This document shows positions 61,133-64,000 of a DNA stretch of 64,000 nt, piece after piece. A program made the translations under genes and the position numbers. Each line of letters opens with the position of its first letter. Positions within the stretch are counted from its first letter, which is position 1. The DNA comes from Streptomyces fagopyri (GTDB lineage: Bacteria > Actinomycetota > Actinomycetes > Streptomycetales > Streptomycetaceae), in NCBI RefSeq assembly GCF_009498275.1, contig NZ_CP045643.1, forward strand, positions 2,232,001-2,296,000, read 5' to 3'. The notes beneath the pieces are model-generated. The model searched no databases, was not told where the DNA came from, and worked only from the letters and a program-made list of their open reading frames with translations.

Positions 61133-62659
61133 TCAGGCGGTGGCCTCCGGCCGGCCCCTCAGCAGCATCAGGCCGGTGTAGAGCACCAGCGACGTGCCCA
61201 GGCCCACGGCCCAGCCGTAGTCGGCGAGCGACGACAGCGCCGGGATGGGCCGCCCGTCGATCAGCGGGTGGAAGTCGGCGCCGCCGACGGCCAGGACACC
61301 GCCGGTGACGAAGGCGGCCACGGCCCGCCAGTTCCAGCCCCCGTCGTACCAGTAGCGTCCGCCGGTGCGGTACAGGTCGGCGAGGTCGAGCCGGGTGCGG
61401 CGCAGGATCCAGTAGTCGGCGATGAGGATGCCGGCGACCGTGCCGAGCAGACCACCGACCAGACCGAGCCAGGTGAAGATGTAGCCCTGCGGGTCGGAGT
61501 ACAGCTTCCAGGGGAAGATCAGCACACCGAGGACGCAGGTGGTCATGGCGCCGGCCCGGAAACTGATCCTCCTGGGCGCGATGTTGGAGAAGTCGAAGGC
61601 CGGGGAGACCAGGTTGGCCGCGATGTTCACGGACAGCGTCGCGATCAGCACGGTGACCAGCGCGAAGACGATGCCGACCACGTTGTCCGTCTTGGCGGCC
61701 AGCTTGACCGGGTCCCAGATCGCCTCGCCGTACACGGCCTGCGATCCCGAGGTGACCATGACGGACAGGAAGGCGAAGAGCGTCATCGTGGTGGGCAGAC
61801 CGAGCGCCTGCCCCCAGGTCTGCGCCTTCTGGCTCTTGCCGTACCGGGTGAAGTCGGGGATGTTCAGCGACAGCGTGGACCAGAAGCCGATCATGCCCAT
61901 CAGCGAGGGCCAGAACAGCTTCCAGAAGTGGCCGCCCCAGCCGAGCTTGGAGGGCTGGTCGAGCAACGGGCCGAAGCCGCCCGCCTTGCTGCTCATCCAC
62001 CACAGCATGACGCCGGCGCCGACGAGCACGAAGGGCGCCGCCCAGTTCTCGAAGCGGCGGATGGTCTCCATGCCCCGGTAGATGATCGCGACCTGCAGCA
62101 CCCAGAAGATCGCGAAGGACAGCCACATCGTCCACGCGTAGCCGCCGATGTGCGAGGCGTTCGCCCAGCTGTCCCCGAAGAGCTTCCCGGCGAGGAAGTA
62201 GATCGCCTCGCCGCCGATCCAGGTCTGGATGCCGAACCATCCACACGCCACCAACGCCCTTACGACGGCGGGGAGGTTGGCGCCGCGGACACCGAAGGAG
62301 GCGCGGGCGAAGACCGGGAAGGGGATGCCGTACTTGGGCCCCGCGTGCCCGGTGAGCAGCATCGGGACCAGCACGATCAGGTTGGCCAGCGCGATGGTGA
62401 ACACGGCCTGTTTCCAGTCCATGCCCACGGCTATCAGCCCGGAGGCCAGGGTCCAGGACGCGGTGTTGTGGGCCATGCCGACCCAGAGCGCGGAGAAGTT
62501 GTACGTGGTCCAGGTCCGCCGTGCGACCGGGACCGGCAGCAGGTCCTCGTTGGCGTAGGGACCGGTGGGTGCCGGAGCGCCGGGGGCGATCTCCACCCGG
62601 CCGTCGGGGAGCGTGACCTGGGCGGTCGGTGGGCTGTCGGTGGGGACGGTGTCGGTCAT
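61133..62659 (-). CDS. NCS1-family nucleobase/hydantoin permease
   Basis: Transporter of 508 residues with twelve helices. NCS1 marks are NEDLLPVPVARRTWTTYNFS at the N terminus, GHAGPKYGIPFPVFARASFG near residue 115, IQTWIGGEAIYFLAGKL, and SLNIPDFTRYGKSQKAQ near residue 280. It probably imports hydantoins, allantoin or pyrimidine bases by cation symport. It is followed upstream in the same direction by an LLM-type oxidoreductase and a probable hydantoinase, fitting a pyrimidine/hydantoin cluster. Confidence 0.9.
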   Translation of the reverse strand: MTDTVPTDSPPTAQVTLPDGRVEIAPGAPAPTGPYANEDLLPVPVARRTWTTYNFSALWVGMAHNTASWTLASGLIAVGMDWKQAVFTIALANLIVLVPMLLTGHAGPKYGIPFPVFARASFGVRGANLPAVVRALVACGWFGIQTWIGGEAIYFLAGKLFGDSWANASHIGGYAWTMWLSFAIFWVLQVAIIYRGMETIRRFENWAAPFVLVGAGVMLWWMSSKAGGFGPLLDQPSKLGWGGHFWKLFWPSLMGMIGFWSTLSLNIPDFTRYGKSQKAQTWGQALGLPTTMTLFAFLSVMVTSGSQAVYGEAIWDPVKLAAKTDNVVGIVFALVTVLIATLSVNIAANLVSPAFDFSNIAPRRISFRAGAMTTCVLGVLIFPWKLYSDPQGYIFTWLGLVGGLLGTVAGILIADYWILRRTRLDLADLYRTGGRYWYDGGWNWRAVAAFVTGGVLAVGGADFHPLIDGRPIPALSSLADYGWAVGLGTSLVLYTGLMLLRGRPEATA

Positions 62660-62843
62660 GGGCAGGCCAATCAACTGAGGAGTGACGGGAAAGGCCGTGC
62701 GGGTGGCGTCATGGGGGGTGCGCGGTGGGAGCGCCCTGGTCCCCTTCCCGGGACGGCGGGAAGGGGGGACTGGGAGGAGATGCGGGGCGAGAGGCGCGAC
62801 AGGGGCGGGGCCTCGACGGCCGCTTCTCCAGCGGTTGTTCGCG

Positions 62844-62879
62844 GTGTCCGGGGTGTCTGGAGTGTCCGGGGTGTCCGGG
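62844..62879. repeat. 9-bp tandem repeat, four units
   Basis: GTGTCCGGG occurs in four tandem 9-bp units, the second changed to GTGTCTGGA. It lies just after the LLM oxidoreductase gene stop, within the gap before the permease gene, and is non-coding. Confidence 0.88.
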
Positions 62880-62892
62880 GTTGTTCAGGCGG

Positions 62893-63915
62893 TCATCGGT
62901 CGTTGACGGCCGGGATGACCTTCGACCCGTAGGCGTCGATGGTGGCCTCCTGCGCGTCGTGCATGTCGTACAGCGCGAACTGGTCCACGCCCAGCTCGCG
63001 CAGCGCGTTCAGTTTCTCGACGTGCTGCTCGGCCGTGCCGATCAGACAGAACCGGTCGACGATCTCGTCGGGCACGAACGTGGTGTCGGGGTTGCCGCTG
63101 CGTCCGTGGTGGGAGTAGTCGTACCCTTCGCGGGCCTTGATGTAGTCGGTGAGTTCCTCGGGCACGGCGGCGGAGTGCTCGCCGTACTTGGAGACGAGGT
63201 CGGCGACGTGGTTGCCGACCATGCCGCCGAACCAGCGGCACTGTTCGCGGGCGTGGGCGATCGCCTCCGGCGAGTCGTCCTCGGTGACGTAGGCGGGCGC
63301 TGCCACGCAGATCGTGACCTCGGACGGGTCCCGGCCGGCCTCGGCCGCCGCGGTCTTCACCGCCTTGACCATGTACTCGGTCAGATAGAGGTCGGCGAGC
63401 TGGAGGATGAAGCCGTCGGCCTCCTCACCCGTCATCTTCAACGCCTTGGGACCGTACGCGGCCATCCACACCGGGAGTTCGGCACCCGGCCTGACCCAGG
63501 GGAACTTGACGACCGTGCCACCGAGGTCGGCCTCCTCGCCCCGGCCGAGTGCCCGGATGACCTTCATCGCACCGCTGATCCGGGCGAGCGTGTTCGGTTT
63601 GCGTCCGGCGACGCGCATCGCCGAGTCGCCCCGGCCGATGCCGCACACCGTGCGGTTGCCGTACATGTCGTTGAGGGTCGCGAAGGTGGAGGCGGTGACC
63701 TCCCAGGTACGTGTGCCCGGGTTGGTGACCATCGGCCCGACGGTCAACCTCTCGGTGTTCGCGAGGATCTGACTGTAGATCACGAAGGGTTCCTGCCACA
63801 GCACGGCGGAGTCGAAGGTCCAGCCGTACGTGAAGCCGTTGGCCTCGGCCCGCTTCATCAGGTCGATGACACGGGAGGCCGGGGGGTCTGTCTGCAGGAC
63901 GAGTCCGAAGTCCAT
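62893..63915 (-). CDS. LLM-class, probably F420-dependent oxidoreductase
   Basis: Flavin or F420 enzyme of 340 residues with the luciferase-like barrel: MDFGLVLQTDPPASRVIDLM, then RLTVGPMVTNPGTRTWEVTA, GIGRGDSAMRVAGRKP and VWMAAYGPKALKMTGEEADG. The TRTWEVTAS and GRGDSAMR segments match the group found with hydantoin and pyrimidine degradation genes. AGGAG lies before the ATG. It lies 18 bases after the preceding gene on the same strand. Confidence 0.88.
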   Translation of the reverse strand: MDFGLVLQTDPPASRVIDLMKRAEANGFTYGWTFDSAVLWQEPFVIYSQILANTERLTVGPMVTNPGTRTWEVTASTFATLNDMYGNRTVCGIGRGDSAMRVAGRKPNTLARISGAMKVIRALGRGEEADLGGTVVKFPWVRPGAELPVWMAAYGPKALKMTGEEADGFILQLADLYLTEYMVKAVKTAAAEAGRDPSEVTICVAAPAYVTEDDSPEAIAHAREQCRWFGGMVGNHVADLVSKYGEHSAAVPEELTDYIKAREGYDYSHHGRSGNPDTTFVPDEIVDRFCLIGTAEQHVEKLNALRELGVDQFALYDMHDAQEATIDAYGSKVIPAVNDR

Positions 63916-63933
63916 GGCGCCACTCCTGGTCGC

Positions 63934-64000
63934 TCAGAGAAGGTACTGACAGGTGGAACGGGGTGTGTAGACGCCGTGGCCCGCCCGCCCGGTGAACTCC
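63934..64000 (-). CDS. C-terminal end of a gene running off the right edge, possibly dihydropyrimidinase/D-hydantoinase
   Basis: Only 21 residues are in the window: EFTGRAGHGVYTPRSTCQYL followed by L and a TGA. The GRxGHGxxxPR ending is like the C terminus of dihydropyrimidinases. The close 18-base spacing to the LLM gene and the NCS1 permease further on support this. Too short to be certain. Confidence 0.5.
   Translation of the reverse strand, partial: EFTGRAGHGVYTPRSTCQYLL

Noticed and set aside
60962..62932. 656-codon open frame opposite the NCS1 permease
   Set aside because: Antisense shadow, with the tandem 9-bp repeat at its end giving VSGVSG residues.

Overview
The window is chromosomal DNA of a Streptomyces-type actinomycete. 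GC is very high, third codon positions are strongly GC-biased, GTG and TTG starts are common, and stop/start codons often overlap (ATGA or GTGA). The gene families also fit this group: duplicated BlaI/M56 pairs, a GPP34 (GOLPH3-like) protein, a DUF1996 protein with an LAETG wall signal, Tat-exported phospholipase C and an F420/luciferase-like oxidoreductase. No rRNA, tRNA, CRISPR array, transposase or integrase was seen.

Layout. 1-5.9 kb: the end of pssA, then a convergent five-gene branched-chain amino-acid-type ABC operon (livF-G-H-M-K). A 17-bp tandem array separates it from a PucR-like regulator. 7.5-13 kb: glycerate kinase, DraG-like ADP-ribosylglycohydrolase, Nudix hydrolase and a large DUF1996 surface protein. 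13.2-15.9 kb: two remnants of one Sir2 deacetylase gene flank a three-gene cassette that looks like type VII secretion cargo: a small WXG100-like partner, a protein with a lytic-transglycosylase-like C terminus and a small membrane protein. 16-18 kb: alkA-ogt alkylation repair. 18.3-27 kb: two BlaI repressor/M56 protease modules, each next to envelope genes (DedA and PAP2; an LPG-synthetase-TM-like protein), plus a two-component system. 27.3-35.5 kb: a truncated hydrolase, a second two-component system, then glycosyltransferases, a methyltransferase, a cytochrome b-like/molybdopterin oxidoreductase and a GT-C-like membrane protein. 35.5-40 kb: TetR, GPP34, a muconolactone-isomerase-like protein, LysR, and an SDR/SnoaL pair whose promoter shares an operator core with the tetR promoter. 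40.4-51 kb: M1 peptidase, MarR and an MFS-UspA fusion, macro-domain protein, phytoene-desaturase-like oxidoreductase, phospholipase C and a phosphodiesterase. 51.7-64 kb: inositol-phosphatase family, gamma-glutamyltransferase, a lipoate ligase with permuted domain order, a third two-component system with a lipoprotein, an AhpD-like protein with a methyltransferase, a lipoprotein, and the start of a probable hydantoin/pyrimidine uptake and degradation cluster running off the right edge.

Most interesting points: the secretion-type cassette inside a broken sir2 gene; the two BlaI/M56 modules with different palindromic operators that may link cell-wall stress to undecaprenyl-phosphate recycling and lipid handling; and the many intergenic gaps that each carry their own short tandem repeat (7-26 bp units). 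All functions are inferred from motifs and context by reading; no similarity search was run.
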